A stretch of DNA of 64,000 bases from Thermoplasmata archaeon (GCA_015063245.1 SUSV01000006.1:1-64000), one strand, 5' to 3'. Shown: positions 45,943 through 55,312, counted from the stretch's first letter. Numbers and translations are program-made. The notes: a model not told the origin generated them from the sequence alone.

Positions 45943-47316
45943 ATGGAAGCAAAGGGCAAGATGGCTATGGCGATTGCATTCGCTGCAGTCATCCTACTAT
46001 CCGGATCCTGCTTGCTCCCGCCTTCGTCCGCCGAGACCGAGGAGAAGGGCGAATACGGGAATGTATGGGGCATGGACTACATCCGGTTCAACGAGCTGAT
46101 AAAGCTGCAATCGGAAAGGACCATAGAGGAATGGCTGATCTATTACAGCGATTCCGTTGAGGGTTATGAATTCGGACTTGCTGTTGAACCGAGATTCGAC
46201 AGCAATTTCGCCACGATCAGGAAGACGACCGTCTCGGATGATACGATAATCATCAAGGACCGCGTCTCCGGTTTCATGAAGTTGTATGCCAAGCTCTACA
46301 TGGTAGGGAACTTCCCTGAAGCCGGGCATTACGAATCCAAAGGCGAGGAAACTATGCTCGACCTCATCGTCAGGACCCTGGAGGAGGCCCCGAAGAGCGA
46401 TGTCCACGAGATCGACATCGATTTCAAGATCGATGCATATGTCGACGCTTATCTCACCACGAAGGTCGACCGTGACACCGGAGAGGTCTCTGACATCGAC
46501 CTCCAGTTCAGATCGTGCTTCATCGAGACGGAGAACCGCAACTTCGACCTTTATCTCGATGACCTGGAGGACGGCCGCAAATCGATGGACCTCGGATACA
46601 AGAGGATCAAGGCCGACAACGACTTCTATCTCAATTTCGACATCGGATTCGATGCCGAGGGACTCAAGATGATCAGCGATGAGCCTTCTTGGCATATCGA
46701 GCCCAAGGTCACAGAGCACGTCAGCAAGTCCCTGGTCTCCACCCACCTGAAGGGCGGTCTGTGGGACCGTGCTCTGAGCAAGCTGTATGCCAAGGACAAC
46801 GTCGAATTGCCCAAGTTCGTTCTGGATCTGCTCGCGCAGGGAGGGAATTATGTGGACCTCTACGACACCATCAAGCTCCTCACAGGATCGGATGTCCCCG
46901 ACCTCACATTCACAACCTCGCTTGATGCACACTACATGGAGGATGAGCACGGTTACAAGTACACAGTGCTGGAATCGGCTGACGGTAAGAACGTCATGAA
47001 GTTCTCCATGGGCGCGTACATACTCAACCTTTCTCACATCGTCAGCCTTTTCCCGGACTCCGTGCTTCCCCAGACCGAGAAGAGCATCATCATGGTAATC
47101 TTCGCCATCCTCGGATTGAACTCCATCGATGTGAAGGACATCTCCAAGAACCTTGTCGATGAGGACAGGTGCATGATGATAATGACATACGCGGATTCGA
47201 ACATCAGGGAATTCGAGAACGATTCCGCACACATACCGACATTCTATCTGGTTTCAGCGGTGATCGGGATCATCATATCAATTCTCATCCTGATAATATG
47301 GAGGCGCTCGCCATGA
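45943..47316 (+). CDS. exported membrane-anchored protein, unknown function
   Basis: 457 residues. A signal peptide (AMAIAFAAVILLSGSCLL) is followed by a large extracellular domain rich in Asp/Glu and beta-strand patterns (EIDIDFKIDAYVDAYLTTKV; DIDLQFRSCFIETENRN) and a C-terminal helix (FYLVSAVIGIIISILILII) with WRRSP at the end. Probably displayed on the cell surface. It is coupled by ATGA to the downstream MFS transporter, so the two may work together. No family recognised. Confidence 0.65.
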   Translation: MEAKGKMAMAIAFAAVILLSGSCLLPPSSAETEEKGEYGNVWGMDYIRFNELIKLQSERTIEEWLIYYSDSVEGYEFGLAVEPRFDSNFATIRKTTVSDDTIIIKDRVSGFMKLYAKLYMVGNFPEAGHYESKGEETMLDLIVRTLEEAPKSDVHEIDIDFKIDAYVDAYLTTKVDRDTGEVSDIDLQFRSCFIETENRNFDLYLDDLEDGRKSMDLGYKRIKADNDFYLNFDIGFDAEGLKMISDEPSWHIEPKVTEHVSKSLVSTHLKGGLWDRALSKLYAKDNVELPKFVLDLLAQGGNYVDLYDTIKLLTGSDVPDLTFTTSLDAHYMEDEHGYKYTVLESADGKNVMKFSMGAYILNLSHIVSLFPDSVLPQTEKSIIMVIFAILGLNSIDVKDISKNLVDEDRCMMIMTYADSNIREFENDSAHIPTFYLVSAVIGIIISILILIIWRRSP

Positions 47317-48818
47317 TGGGGATGAACAGGCAGGAGCTCAACCGTGCCATAGGCATGTGGGGTATCGCGTTGTGCGTTTTCGCCGCTGCCGCGGGTTGGG
47401 TCTTCATAAGGTTCGGTCAGGCATGGTCCCTTACCGATCTCCCTATCTCTACGCATATCGGATACGTCGTTCCGATCTATGTGGTGCTCGAGGTCGCTCT
47501 GATGCCCATAGGGGCGAAGATGGCCGATATCCATGGATTCAAGCCCATATTCGCCATCGGAGCGTCTGTATACATACTAGGTTCGATGCTGAGCATGATA
47601 TCTCCCACCGTGGAGCATATGATCGTCTTCAGGTTCATCCAGGGTGCCGGAGCCGGAATCATCATCGGTCTCGGATTCTCTGTCGTCGGCAGGTTCTATG
47701 ACAATGAGAAGAGAGGTAAGCCGAACGAGCTCATGACCATCGCATTCGCTTTCGGTTCCCTGTTCGGAACGGCCATAGGGTTCTTCCTCACTGATAATTA
47801 CGACTGGAGGATAGGATTCCTCTGCTTCGGAATCATCACCGCCGTAGGTTTCTTCATGACCTGGTTCTTCCTCGAACCAGAGGAGCATGATGACAGGAAA
47901 CCGGATGTCCTCAACATGGTCCTCACCGCCCTGCTGTTCGGAATCGTGGCGCTGTACACGCAGTCCGTGAATATCGAATTCCCGATCTTCTCGTGGAAAT
48001 CGCTGCTGTTCATCGGCACCATCGCCGTACTTGTCGTACTGGTCATCGTTCAGTCCAAGAGGTCCGAGAATCCGACGATACCCGTCGGCATCCCGATGTT
48101 CGAGAAAAAGCTGATGTTCCTGATGTTCATGTTCAGCCTCTGCGGACTCGGTCTCATCCAGTACTTCTTCAAGCTGTACCTCACATACTACGAGTTCGAC
48201 ATCTACAAGGCAAGCAGCATGTTCATCTTCATGCTCGCCGGAGCGGCGGTCACATCCTTAGCCGGATGCCGTCTGGTCTTCAAAACCGGTGTCAGGCCAT
48301 GGGTCGTCCTGGGAGGGATCATAGTCACCATCGCCCTCATCCTCACGCACTTCATCGCTGACGACGGGGTCCCGCAGTTTGCCGCCTCAGTCTTTGTGTT
48401 CGGAATCGGTCTCGGATGCATCGTCACCGAAATCCTCTGCAGCTTCCAGACCGTAGTCAGGAAAGAGGACATGGGCAGCCACACCGGTGCGCTCATGGCC
48501 ATACGCATGGCAGGAATCCTTGTAGGTAACGCAATCGTCGGCTCCTACATAGAGGAGAACATGCACATGGACTATCAGGGCAATGTCATTCATCTGACCC
48601 CTGATACGGAGATCATCTCGGAGATCGGTGCGGCGGTCATCAACGACCTCGCATATGTGGTCGAGAAGCTCAACGAATCATTCGTCACCGTGCTCCTCTT
48701 CATGGCAGTGGTCACCGCATTCCTGGCGATTGTCTCCTACACCGTCGAGAAGGACGATGTGAAGGCGTTGGAAGGGGCTTCCGAGGAAGAGGACGGCGAG
48801 ATTACCGAAGAGTCCTGA
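47313..48818 (+). CDS. MFS transporter (drug-exporter-like)
   Basis: 501 residues with about 14 transmembrane helices, the DHA2/14-TMS layout. The loop-2 motif is GAKMADIHGFKPIF (GxxxDxxGxxx), and a motif C-like stretch reads FRFIQGAGAGIIIGLGFSVVG. The acidic tail (EEEDGEITEES) is cytosolic. It would export small molecules with proton exchange. The ATG at 47313 was chosen for the ATGA overlap with the upstream surface-protein gene. A G/C hairpin follows at 48829-48848. Confidence 0.85.
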   Translation: MMGMNRQELNRAIGMWGIALCVFAAAAGWVFIRFGQAWSLTDLPISTHIGYVVPIYVVLEVALMPIGAKMADIHGFKPIFAIGASVYILGSMLSMISPTVEHMIVFRFIQGAGAGIIIGLGFSVVGRFYDNEKRGKPNELMTIAFAFGSLFGTAIGFFLTDNYDWRIGFLCFGIITAVGFFMTWFFLEPEEHDDRKPDVLNMVLTALLFGIVALYTQSVNIEFPIFSWKSLLFIGTIAVLVVLVIVQSKRSENPTIPVGIPMFEKKLMFLMFMFSLCGLGLIQYFFKLYLTYYEFDIYKASSMFIFMLAGAAVTSLAGCRLVFKTGVRPWVVLGGIIVTIALILTHFIADDGVPQFAASVFVFGIGLGCIVTEILCSFQTVVRKEDMGSHTGALMAIRMAGILVGNAIVGSYIEENMHMDYQGNVIHLTPDTEIISEIGAAVINDLAYVVEKLNESFVTVLLFMAVVTAFLAIVSYTVEKDDVKALEGASEEEDGEITEES

Positions 48819-48828
48819 TAAACGATTT

Positions 48829-48848
48829 AAGGGGGCTTCACGCCCCTT
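48829..48848 (+). terminator. hairpin terminator after the MFS gene
   Basis: GGGGC-TTCAC-GCCCC (48832-48846), flanked by AA and TT, lies 10 bases after the stop. Confidence 0.5.
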
Positions 48849-48981
48849 CAAAATTCTCTGAATGGTTCATTGTCGGAGAATCAGAAATCTAGTCTGTATG
48901 TCCGACCCCTGTGCCTGATAATATTTGAACCGAACTATTCATAAAAAATCAATGTGGAAATATCGAATGGATAGAATCGGT

Positions 48982-49719
48982 TCAGTATAGTTTCTTCCGT
49001 ATCACGACATGCGATATTGAATAGAAAATCGTGATATATATCAGGACTACCAACACTGATACAGGTTCTATGGCGCTGCAATTGGCAGCCTCACGTATGA
49101 TTGATGTTGTATGTGATAGGGGGAGGGCCCAAACAATATCGCCGACAATAGGAGGCAAGGAGTCTATCTCGAACAGCGTTCCGCACATGAACGACATCGG
49201 GAGGATGATGATGCTGTTGAACATCGATAGCGTAGGTGTGGAATCCGCAAGTAGTCCGGCGGCTACACCCAGCAGCGAGAACATTATGCTGGAAAGCAGC
49301 ATCGAAATAATCAGTAGCAAAGTGATATGCAGGCCGGTGGTGAGCATCATCCCCAGTCCAATAATTATGAGTCCACCAACCAACCCTCTGATTATACCCA
49401 TAACAGATTTACCGAAAATGACAGAACATGTATGCATCGGACAGAGGATCAGCTCATCGAAACTGGAATGAAAGAGTCTTTGGATTACGATCTTCTGGGA
49501 AGATGAAGAAAAACCTGAGTTCATAGAGGATATCGCCACGATACCCGGTATCACATAAGCTATGTAATCTGAATCTCCAGAGCGCATCCCGTATCCGAAT
49601 GCGAGCAGATACAACAATGGACCTACTAATGTAGAGACGAGCGTCTGGACCAGATTGTGCTTCATGTAGCATAGGTCTCCGTAGGCAACCCTGAATATTT
49701 CCGACGGAATGTTATGCAT
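48982..49719 (-). CDS. ABC-2 type exporter permease
   Basis: 245 residues with six membrane helices. ABC2 features are LVSTLVGPLLYLLAFGYGM, GIVAISSMNSGFSSSSQKIVIQRLFHSSFDE and LPMSFMCGTLFEIDSLPP. It works with the ATPase at 49719, whose stop overlaps its ATG by one base (TGATG). Substrate not predictable; drug- or lipid-exporter class. Confidence 0.87.
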   Translation of the reverse strand: MHNIPSEIFRVAYGDLCYMKHNLVQTLVSTLVGPLLYLLAFGYGMRSGDSDYIAYVIPGIVAISSMNSGFSSSSQKIVIQRLFHSSFDELILCPMHTCSVIFGKSVMGIIRGLVGGLIIIGLGMMLTTGLHITLLLIISMLLSSIMFSLLGVAAGLLADSTPTLSMFNSIIILPMSFMCGTLFEIDSLPPIVGDIVWALPLSHTTSIIREAANCSAIEPVSVLVVLIYITIFYSISHVVIRKKLY

Positions 49720-50591
49720 CAGAGCTTCCCTCCTGTGAGTTCCAAGAAGACATCCTCCAGGTTCGTAGGTCTGATGGAGATGCTGCCGCCGGCAGATGCG
49801 TTCAGGGATGCTTTCTTAGCTGATTGCATATCCTGGAAGTACTCTGTATGCTCGTTCCCATTCTCATCAACAATAACCAAAGTGAATTTCCCGACCATTT
49901 CCTTAAGTTCTGCAGGGGTGCCTTCTACAATCAATCTGCCTTTATTGATGATACCTACACGATCGCACAGCGATTCCGCTTCGTAGATGTAATGGGTGGT
50001 TAGGAATATGGTCGTACCCTGATTGTTGATGTTGCGTATCATCTTCCAAAGCATATTCCTGGACTGTGTGTCGAGACCCGTTGTGGGCTCATCCATGAAA
50101 AGAATGTTAGGATTGTGAATCAGCGAGCAAACAATGGAAACTCTCTTCTTCCATCCGCCGGAGAGTTTTGACACCTTGTCGCCCATACGGCCTGACAGTT
50201 CCATCAGGTCTGCCAGATATTCCATACGATCCTTGGACTTCCTAATAGATAGGTTCTGCATCATGCCGTGGTGGAATATGTTCTCCCTCACGGTAAGATC
50301 CTTGTCAAGGCTGTTTTGCTGTTGAATGACCCCTATGCATCTCCTCGCTTTCAAGAATTGTGTCCGTGTATCATGGCCGTCAATAACAATACTTCCGGAA
50401 GTGGGTTTTTCCATTGTTGTAAGCAAACGTATAGTCGTCGTCTTACCTGCACCGTTAGGGCCGAGGAAACCATAGATTTCTCCTTTATTCACAGTGATGT
50501 CCAGACCATCGACAGCAGTGAGCTTTCCGAAACGCTTAACAAGATTCTCGGCTTGAATTATGTGTTCGTTGTCCATCTGTTCATCTTCCAT
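49719..50591 (-). CDS. ABC exporter ATPase
   Basis: 290 residues (or 285 from ATG at 50576). Walker A is LGPNGAGKTT, the Q-loop is VIQQQNS, the signature is KLSGGWKKR, Walker B is NILFMDEPTTGLD and the H-loop is LTTHY. A C-terminal extension (IRPTNLEDVFLELTGGKL) is typical of DrrA/NatA-type exporters. It forms an operon with the ABC-2 permease. It is divergent from the iron/chelate importer; GTTAAC and GGTTAG half-sites lie between them. Confidence 0.9.
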   Translation of the reverse strand: MEDEQMDNEHIIQAENLVKRFGKLTAVDGLDITVNKGEIYGFLGPNGAGKTTTIRLLTTMEKPTSGSIVIDGHDTRTQFLKARRCIGVIQQQNSLDKDLTVRENIFHHGMMQNLSIRKSKDRMEYLADLMELSGRMGDKVSKLSGGWKKRVSIVCSLIHNPNILFMDEPTTGLDTQSRNMLWKMIRNINNQGTTIFLTTHYIYEAESLCDRVGIINKGRLIVEGTPAELKEMVGKFTLVIVDENGNEHTEYFQDMQSAKKASLNASAGGSISIRPTNLEDVFLELTGGKL

Positions 50592-50712
50592 TATAAGAGT
50601 CTAACCAAAGTTAACTGGACGTCAGTCTCTGGATGCAGACAATAGGTGCATGGCCATCGTCATTCAGCCTTCCAGCAGTAATGATTCAGCAATTATGCTC
50701 ACATCTTAATTT

Positions 50713-50722
50713 CTTATATTTA
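50713..50722 (+). promoter_or_regulatory. TATA box of the metal-chelate importer operon
   Basis: CTTATATTTA lies about 26 bases upstream of the centre of the palindromic operator, so that operator should cover the transcription start. Confidence 0.5.
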
Positions 50723-50729
50723 ATTATAG

Positions 50730-50754
50730 CTAAACATGTTTAGGAAAACCTAAA
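50730..50754. promoter_or_regulatory. overlapping palindromic operator, DtxR/IdeR-like
   Basis: CTAAACATGTTTAG (50730-50743) is a perfect 14-base palindrome. It overlaps TTTAGG-AAAA-CCTAAA (50739-50754), a 6-base dyad. The TTAGG/CCTAA half-sites resemble those bound by DtxR/IdeR/MntR-type metal repressors. Placement over the presumed start of the importer operon suggests repression when metal is sufficient. The regulator is not in the window. Confidence 0.6.
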
Positions 50755-50805
50755 ATACTGTCAATACTAACCGTGATTCGCGTAGAACGCGCCTAGTGTG
50801 ATAAT

Positions 50806-51906
50806 ATGAATTCAAAGATGATCGCCATCATAGCGGCGGTTGCTGTAGTCGCAATCGCTGTTGCAGCATTCATTGTGCTGTCTGACGACAGCGATGAAAA
50901 CGATCTCCCGACAGATGGGATTGTAATCACTGATAGCCTTGGCAAAGAGGTTACCATCGGTAAAGCTGCTGAGGATGTTGTCATTATAAGTGGAAACCAA
51001 GCTGAGTTCTTCCAGATTCTTGGCCTCGAAGATAAAATAGTCGGTGCTTCTCAAACCGTATTCAATTCTCAGGACGTTTACAAGGAAGGATTCTTTGATA
51101 ATATACAGAATGTAGGTAAGTACAACGGTACCGCTATTGTAGAGAATATCGTGAAGACGGAGACCAAGTTCGTCATATCTCCTACATCTATGGGACTCAA
51201 AGAAGCCACCATTAACGAACTGAAGAACACCTATGGTATCACTACAATAATTCTCGAGTGCTTTGGTGAGACGATGATCCATGACGCCGAGCAGATTGTG
51301 AAGATGTTCGCATCCGAGTCAGCGAAGGATGCGTTGGATGAGTATAAGTCTCTTTACAACGAAGTCAAAGACAAAGCCCTCAAGGCCGCATCGAAGGATA
51401 AGAAAGATGTGAGTTTCCTCATCCAGACGCCCACAATGAAAGGATTCTACACAGATAATTCGGAGCAGGCAAAGAATGCGAAGCTCATAGCCGGTCACAA
51501 CAGCCTCTCAGAATGGTATGACTCCGGACTCGACATCTCGGGAACCTTCGCGACTCCCAGTCCTGAATCTATTGCCGCACAGAGCCAGAAGGTAGGTATC
51601 GATTACTATATCGTACGCGGTTCTTCAAGCAAGACCTTGGATGCAGCAGCTGTCAGTGCAATTGAGACTCTCGGAGATTACGCATCTTCTGTTAAACCGA
51701 TTCAGGACGGAAATATGTACGTGATACACTCGGATGTTGCATCCGGTTGTCGCGATTATATCGGATTCATCATCTACGCCCAGATATTCGGCATAAATGT
51801 AGATGCGGATCCTGTGAAACTCGCCAATGAGTTCAACGAGAAGTACGGATTCAGGGGAGATGAATACACCTCTCTACTGCTAAACTACCAACCAGCCACG
51901 GCCTAA
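50806..51906 (+). CDS. ABC importer substrate-binding protein (FecB/BtuF type)
   Basis: 366 residues. One N-terminal hydrophobic helix (IAIIAAVAVVAIAVAAFIVL) without a lipobox Cys acts as membrane anchor. A periplasmic-binding fold follows (GIVITDSLGKEVTIGKAAEDVVIIS; ETKFVISPTSMGLKEATINEL). Such proteins bind iron-siderophore, haem or corrinoid outside the cell. Operon order is binding protein, permease, ATPase, then a CbiX-like chelatase, which favours a tetrapyrrole or metal substrate. A hairpin follows its stop. Stop is TAA. Confidence 0.85.
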   Translation: MNSKMIAIIAAVAVVAIAVAAFIVLSDDSDENDLPTDGIVITDSLGKEVTIGKAAEDVVIISGNQAEFFQILGLEDKIVGASQTVFNSQDVYKEGFFDNIQNVGKYNGTAIVENIVKTETKFVISPTSMGLKEATINELKNTYGITTIILECFGETMIHDAEQIVKMFASESAKDALDEYKSLYNEVKDKALKAASKDKKDVSFLIQTPTMKGFYTDNSEQAKNAKLIAGHNSLSEWYDSGLDISGTFATPSPESIAAQSQKVGIDYYIVRGSSSKTLDAAAVSAIETLGDYASSVKPIQDGNMYVIHSDVASGCRDYIGFIIYAQIFGINVDADPVKLANEFNEKYGFRGDEYTSLLLNYQPATA

Positions 51907-51915
51907 ACCTATCCA

Positions 51916-51935
51916 GGGGCGTTCTGCCCCTTTTT
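51916..51935 (+). terminator. hairpin with T-run between binding protein and permease
   Basis: GGGGC-GTTCT-GCCCC followed by TTTTT directly after the binding-protein gene and before the permease. It may end part of the transcripts, so that the binding protein outnumbers the membrane parts. Confidence 0.6.
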
Positions 51936-51949
51936 CCATGGTGCAGTAC

Positions 51950-53095
51950 ATGACAGATGCTTCGACGATAGATAGGATAGAAGGGTTGGACAGAGAGAGC
52001 AATCTGCACAGGGTGTATAACGCATCGGTCAGAAAGAAAATGACCTTCATCACCATCATGGTGATTGCTCTGGTGATTGCGTTCATATTGTCCGTGGCGT
52101 TGGGCACTGTGGACATCCCGTTCACTGATACAGTCAAGGCCATCCTATACAACATCTATCCCGATCCCAGTCTGATGCCCAGCGAGAGCTACTATGTGAA
52201 GTTCATTTATGCCAGGTCAGGAAGGTCATTCCTGTGCATCCTGACTGGAGTGAGCCTTGCCATAGCTGGGACGATAATGCAGGGTGTTCTTAGGAACCCC
52301 CTCGTAAGTCCCTTCACTTTAGGTGTCTCATCAGCTGCATCCTTCGGTGCTGCAATGGGTATTGTGTTCTGGCCATTTCTATTTGGTTCTACGGTGACCT
52401 CATACACGGTACTGGGGTCTGTGATGACGGATCAGGATATATTCATGGTCATCATGGCATTCATATTCAGTCTTCTCAGCGTCTTTTTCGTCCTGCTGAT
52501 GGCAAGGAGGACTGCCATGTCACGTTCAACCGTGATTTTATCAGGAGTCATCATCAGCTACTTCTTCCAAGCGGGAGTTAGCTTCGCCAAATACGTATCT
52601 GATGATGAGTCTCTCAGAGATATTACCAATTGGCTTCTGGGAGGTATGTGGAAGGCCAGTATGGGCGTGGATTTCATTGTATTCCCAATCGTTGCAATCT
52701 GTTCTATTTATCTCATGTATCTTTCCCCGAAGATCAACGTCCTCGCCGCAGGGGACGATGTTGCACAAAGCCTGGGCATCGATGTCAATAAGCTTAGGGA
52801 CAAGGTGCTGATTGTATCGACTCTTATGTCCTCAGTATGCTTGGCTTTCACTGGAATCATAGGATTCATCGGTCTGATGGCACCCCATATCTGCAGAATG
52901 ATCATAGGCAACGATACCAGATTCCTGGTGCCTGCATCAGCACTTATGGGATCGCTGATTTTGCTTGTTTCAGACACGGTCGGAAGGATAATAATGCGTC
53001 CGGAGGAACTCCCTGTCGGCATCATAATGTACGTGCTAGGCGGCATCTTCTTCGTTTGGATGATGCTTCGCAAGAAGAAGGAGGTGGTCATGTGA
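51950..53095 (+). CDS. FecCD-family ABC importer permease
   Basis: 381 residues (385 from ATG 51938). About nine to ten membrane helices. Signatures are GRSFLCILTGVSLAIAGTIMQGVLRNPLVSPFTLGVSS and GIIGFIGLMAPHICRMIIG, diagnostic of BtuC/FecCD. The ATG at 51950 is preferred because GGTG lies six bases upstream. It forms the channel for the FecB-type binding protein, with the ATPase overlapping its stop. Confidence 0.9.
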   Translation: MTDASTIDRIEGLDRESNLHRVYNASVRKKMTFITIMVIALVIAFILSVALGTVDIPFTDTVKAILYNIYPDPSLMPSESYYVKFIYARSGRSFLCILTGVSLAIAGTIMQGVLRNPLVSPFTLGVSSAASFGAAMGIVFWPFLFGSTVTSYTVLGSVMTDQDIFMVIMAFIFSLLSVFFVLLMARRTAMSRSTVILSGVIISYFFQAGVSFAKYVSDDESLRDITNWLLGGMWKASMGVDFIVFPIVAICSIYLMYLSPKINVLAAGDDVAQSLGIDVNKLRDKVLIVSTLMSSVCLAFTGIIGFIGLMAPHICRMIIGNDTRFLVPASALMGSLILLVSDTVGRIIMRPEELPVGIIMYVLGGIFFVWMMLRKKKEVVM

Positions 53096-53880
53096 CCATG
53101 AGCATCACCAATCTTGTCCAGGGTTACGGAAACAAGATGGTTCTGAAAGACGTCTCCTTCGATGTCGAACAAGGAGAGATGGTGGCGATTCTGGGACCTA
53201 ACGGTTCAGGGAAATCCACCCTTATCAAGTCGATATGCAGGATAAAGCAGCCTCTCGGCGGTTCAATCACAATAGATGGAGATAACATCATGGGGATAGG
53301 CCGCAAGGTATTCTCAAAGTACATCGGATATGTGCCGCAGAAATTCACACCTTCGGACTATATGCAGGTCTTCGATGCCGTTCTGATAGGGCGTGCCCCG
53401 TATATGGAATGGACCTATTCCAGAGAGGATTTCGAGATGGCCGCTAAAGCGGTCGAAATAATGGGTATAGACGATCTTCTCGAGAAGAACATCCATGATC
53501 TGTCTGGGGGTCAGATCCAGAAGGTGATCATTGCCAGAGCCATAACTCAGGATCCCCGCTATTACATCCTCGATGAACCAACAAGTGCTTTGGACCTGAG
53601 GAATCAGCTGAACACACTTCGTTCAATGCGCGACATCATCGAGAGAAAGGATGCCGGGGTCCTCGTCGCACTGCATGATATCAATTTGGCTATGCACTTC
53701 ACCGACAAGGTTGTGATGCTAAAGGACGGCCTTGTTTATGCTTGCGGTAAGCCAGAGGATGTCATAACAGAGCAGAGTATCAAGGACATCTACGGAGTGT
53801 CATCGGAAATAGTAGATGGCAAGGATGGGAAATATGTCCACATCTGTGAGGATCTATCATATCGTTCACCACTACTCTGA
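53092..53880 (+). CDS. FecE/BtuD-type ABC importer ATPase
   Basis: 262 residues. Walker A is LGPNGSGKST, the signature is LSGGQIQKV, Walker B is YYILDEPTSALD and the H-loop His is in ALHDINLA. The start is GTG at 53092, inside the permease stop (GTGA) and five bases after GGAGGTG; ATG at 53098 is an alternative. It powers import of a metal chelate or corrinoid. Confidence 0.92.
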   Translation: MTMSITNLVQGYGNKMVLKDVSFDVEQGEMVAILGPNGSGKSTLIKSICRIKQPLGGSITIDGDNIMGIGRKVFSKYIGYVPQKFTPSDYMQVFDAVLIGRAPYMEWTYSREDFEMAAKAVEIMGIDDLLEKNIHDLSGGQIQKVIIARAITQDPRYYILDEPTSALDLRNQLNTLRSMRDIIERKDAGVLVALHDINLAMHFTDKVVMLKDGLVYACGKPEDVITEQSIKDIYGVSSEIVDGKDGKYVHICEDLSYRSPLL

Positions 53881-53915
53881 AATTCAATCTTTTAACCAAT
53901 TGAGGAGAGATCGTC

Positions 53916-54695
53916 ATGAAGACTGCTATACTGCTTGCTGCCCATGGGGCTAAAGAATCTGTAAATGCTGATGCCGCAACGAGTAATCTGCAGAAGGTTT
54001 ACGAGATGACCGGATTGGATACATACAAGGGCTATGTACATATCGAACCATTCGTGCAGGAATCTATTTCTAGGATGTCTGCTGAAGGTGTCGACAGGGC
54101 TGTAATCGTGCCTCTGTTCACATTCAGTGGATTTATACCGGATATCGTCCTTAGGAAATCGGTAGGTGCGGAGCCCGGATCCCGTACAGCCACGATAGAA
54201 GCTCAGGGAAGGGACATGGAGGTTATTTTCACCGAAACGCTATGCGACCATCCACTGATGAAAGACATCTTGCTCAAGAAGTGTGAGAAGGAGCAAGCCA
54301 CAGCAGAGCATACATCGATAATGCTCATATGGCACGGTTCCAGGAAAGCAGGCCCCGATGATAATGCTGAGATGTGTGCCGACTACCTCAGAAATGCTGG
54401 ATACGATGTGATCTGTTCATACAACGAATTTCAGCATCCGACAGTAGAGGAGGGTCTATCTAAAGCATCCTCTTCGAAATCTGATGTTCTTGCAATCCCC
54501 ATGTTCATATCGCCCGGTTCTCATACCATTTCAGACATACCGCCTAAGCTCATGCTTAAAGACAATTGCAGGCGCAGTGTCGTCAATATTCACGGAAAGG
54601 ATGTCACCGTGAGATATGCTGATGAGATTGGAATGGAATCCGGAATCACAGATATCATCATGGATCGCATAAGAAATGTCATGGATGTGTCTTGA
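53916..54695 (+). CDS. two-domain CbiX/CbiK-like sirohydrochlorin chelatase
   Basis: 259 residues with two CbiX-type halves. H10 lies in LLAAHGAKES and H140 in LIWHGSRKAGPDD, each the metal-binding His of a chelatase domain. Family enzymes insert cobalt, nickel or iron into sirohydrochlorin for cobalamin, F430 or haem d1 routes. It follows the chelate importer by 35 bases, so co-regulation by the operator at 50730-50754 is plausible. The archaeal F430 enzyme CfbA is half this size; this is the long type. Metal not predictable. Confidence 0.8.
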   Translation: MKTAILLAAHGAKESVNADAATSNLQKVYEMTGLDTYKGYVHIEPFVQESISRMSAEGVDRAVIVPLFTFSGFIPDIVLRKSVGAEPGSRTATIEAQGRDMEVIFTETLCDHPLMKDILLKKCEKEQATAEHTSIMLIWHGSRKAGPDDNAEMCADYLRNAGYDVICSYNEFQHPTVEEGLSKASSSKSDVLAIPMFISPGSHTISDIPPKLMLKDNCRRSVVNIHGKDVTVRYADEIGMESGITDIIMDRIRNVMDVS

Positions 54696-54730
54696 TGTAA
54701 GTGATTGCATCTTGCTTAATCCCTTATCCA

Positions 54731-55312
54731 ATTAGAAGACTGATACAATCCTATAAGAATCCCGTTCACATGTACATCCATCAGCCTGCCGGCGATTGGC
54801 TTGCCGGGTACAGGCAGTTTGAGAAGGCTTACAGAGAAGGCAAAATCAGATCGATAGGCATCTCCAACTTCTAAGGCAAGTACCTCGATTCACTGAAAGA
54901 CCAGTGAGAGATTGTACCCCAGTTCATCCAGGTGGAGGCTCACCCGTATTTCACACAGAAGGATCTTCGTGAGATTCTGGACAGGTACTGGATAAAGATA
55001 ATGAGCTGGTATCCCCTTGGTCACGGCGACAGCCGTCTTATGTCTGAAACCATTTTCTCAGAGATAGGTAGGAAGTACGGAAAGACTCCGGCGCAGGTGA
55101 TTCTTAGATGGCATGTGCAGATGGGTTTCGCTGTCATCCACGGCAGCAGGAATGTTGAGCATATCAGAGATAACCACAACATAATGGATTTCGAGTTCAC
55201 AGAAGACGAGATGGACCGCATCACCGAGCCGGATTGCGGAGAGAGGTATTATCACCGTACCGATTCTCAGCTCGATCAGTTCGCCGCATGGAGACCGGAT
55301 TTTGAACATTAA
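54731..55312 (+). pseudogene. decayed aldo/keto reductase
   Basis: One frame reads as the C-terminal two thirds of an aldo/keto reductase (IHQPAGDWLAGYRQFEKAY, EGKIRSIGISNF, FIQVEAHPYFTQ, APAQVILRW-like TPAQVILRWHV). It is broken by TAA at 54872-54874 and TGA at 54905-54907, and the N-terminal region with the catalytic Asp/Tyr is missing. The stops are not TAG, so amber read-through does not rescue it. Inactivated gene fragment. Confidence 0.85.

Noticed and set aside
45997-47232. Long open frame of 411 codons on the minus strand
   Set aside because: It mirrors the exported-protein gene on the plus strand; its product is low in recognisable motifs, and the plus-strand frame has signal peptide, anchor and ATGA coupling.
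54872-54907. Stops in the aldo/keto reductase frame as recoding sites
   Set aside because: They are TAA and TGA, which are used as normal terminators here, and the N-terminal third of the protein is also missing.
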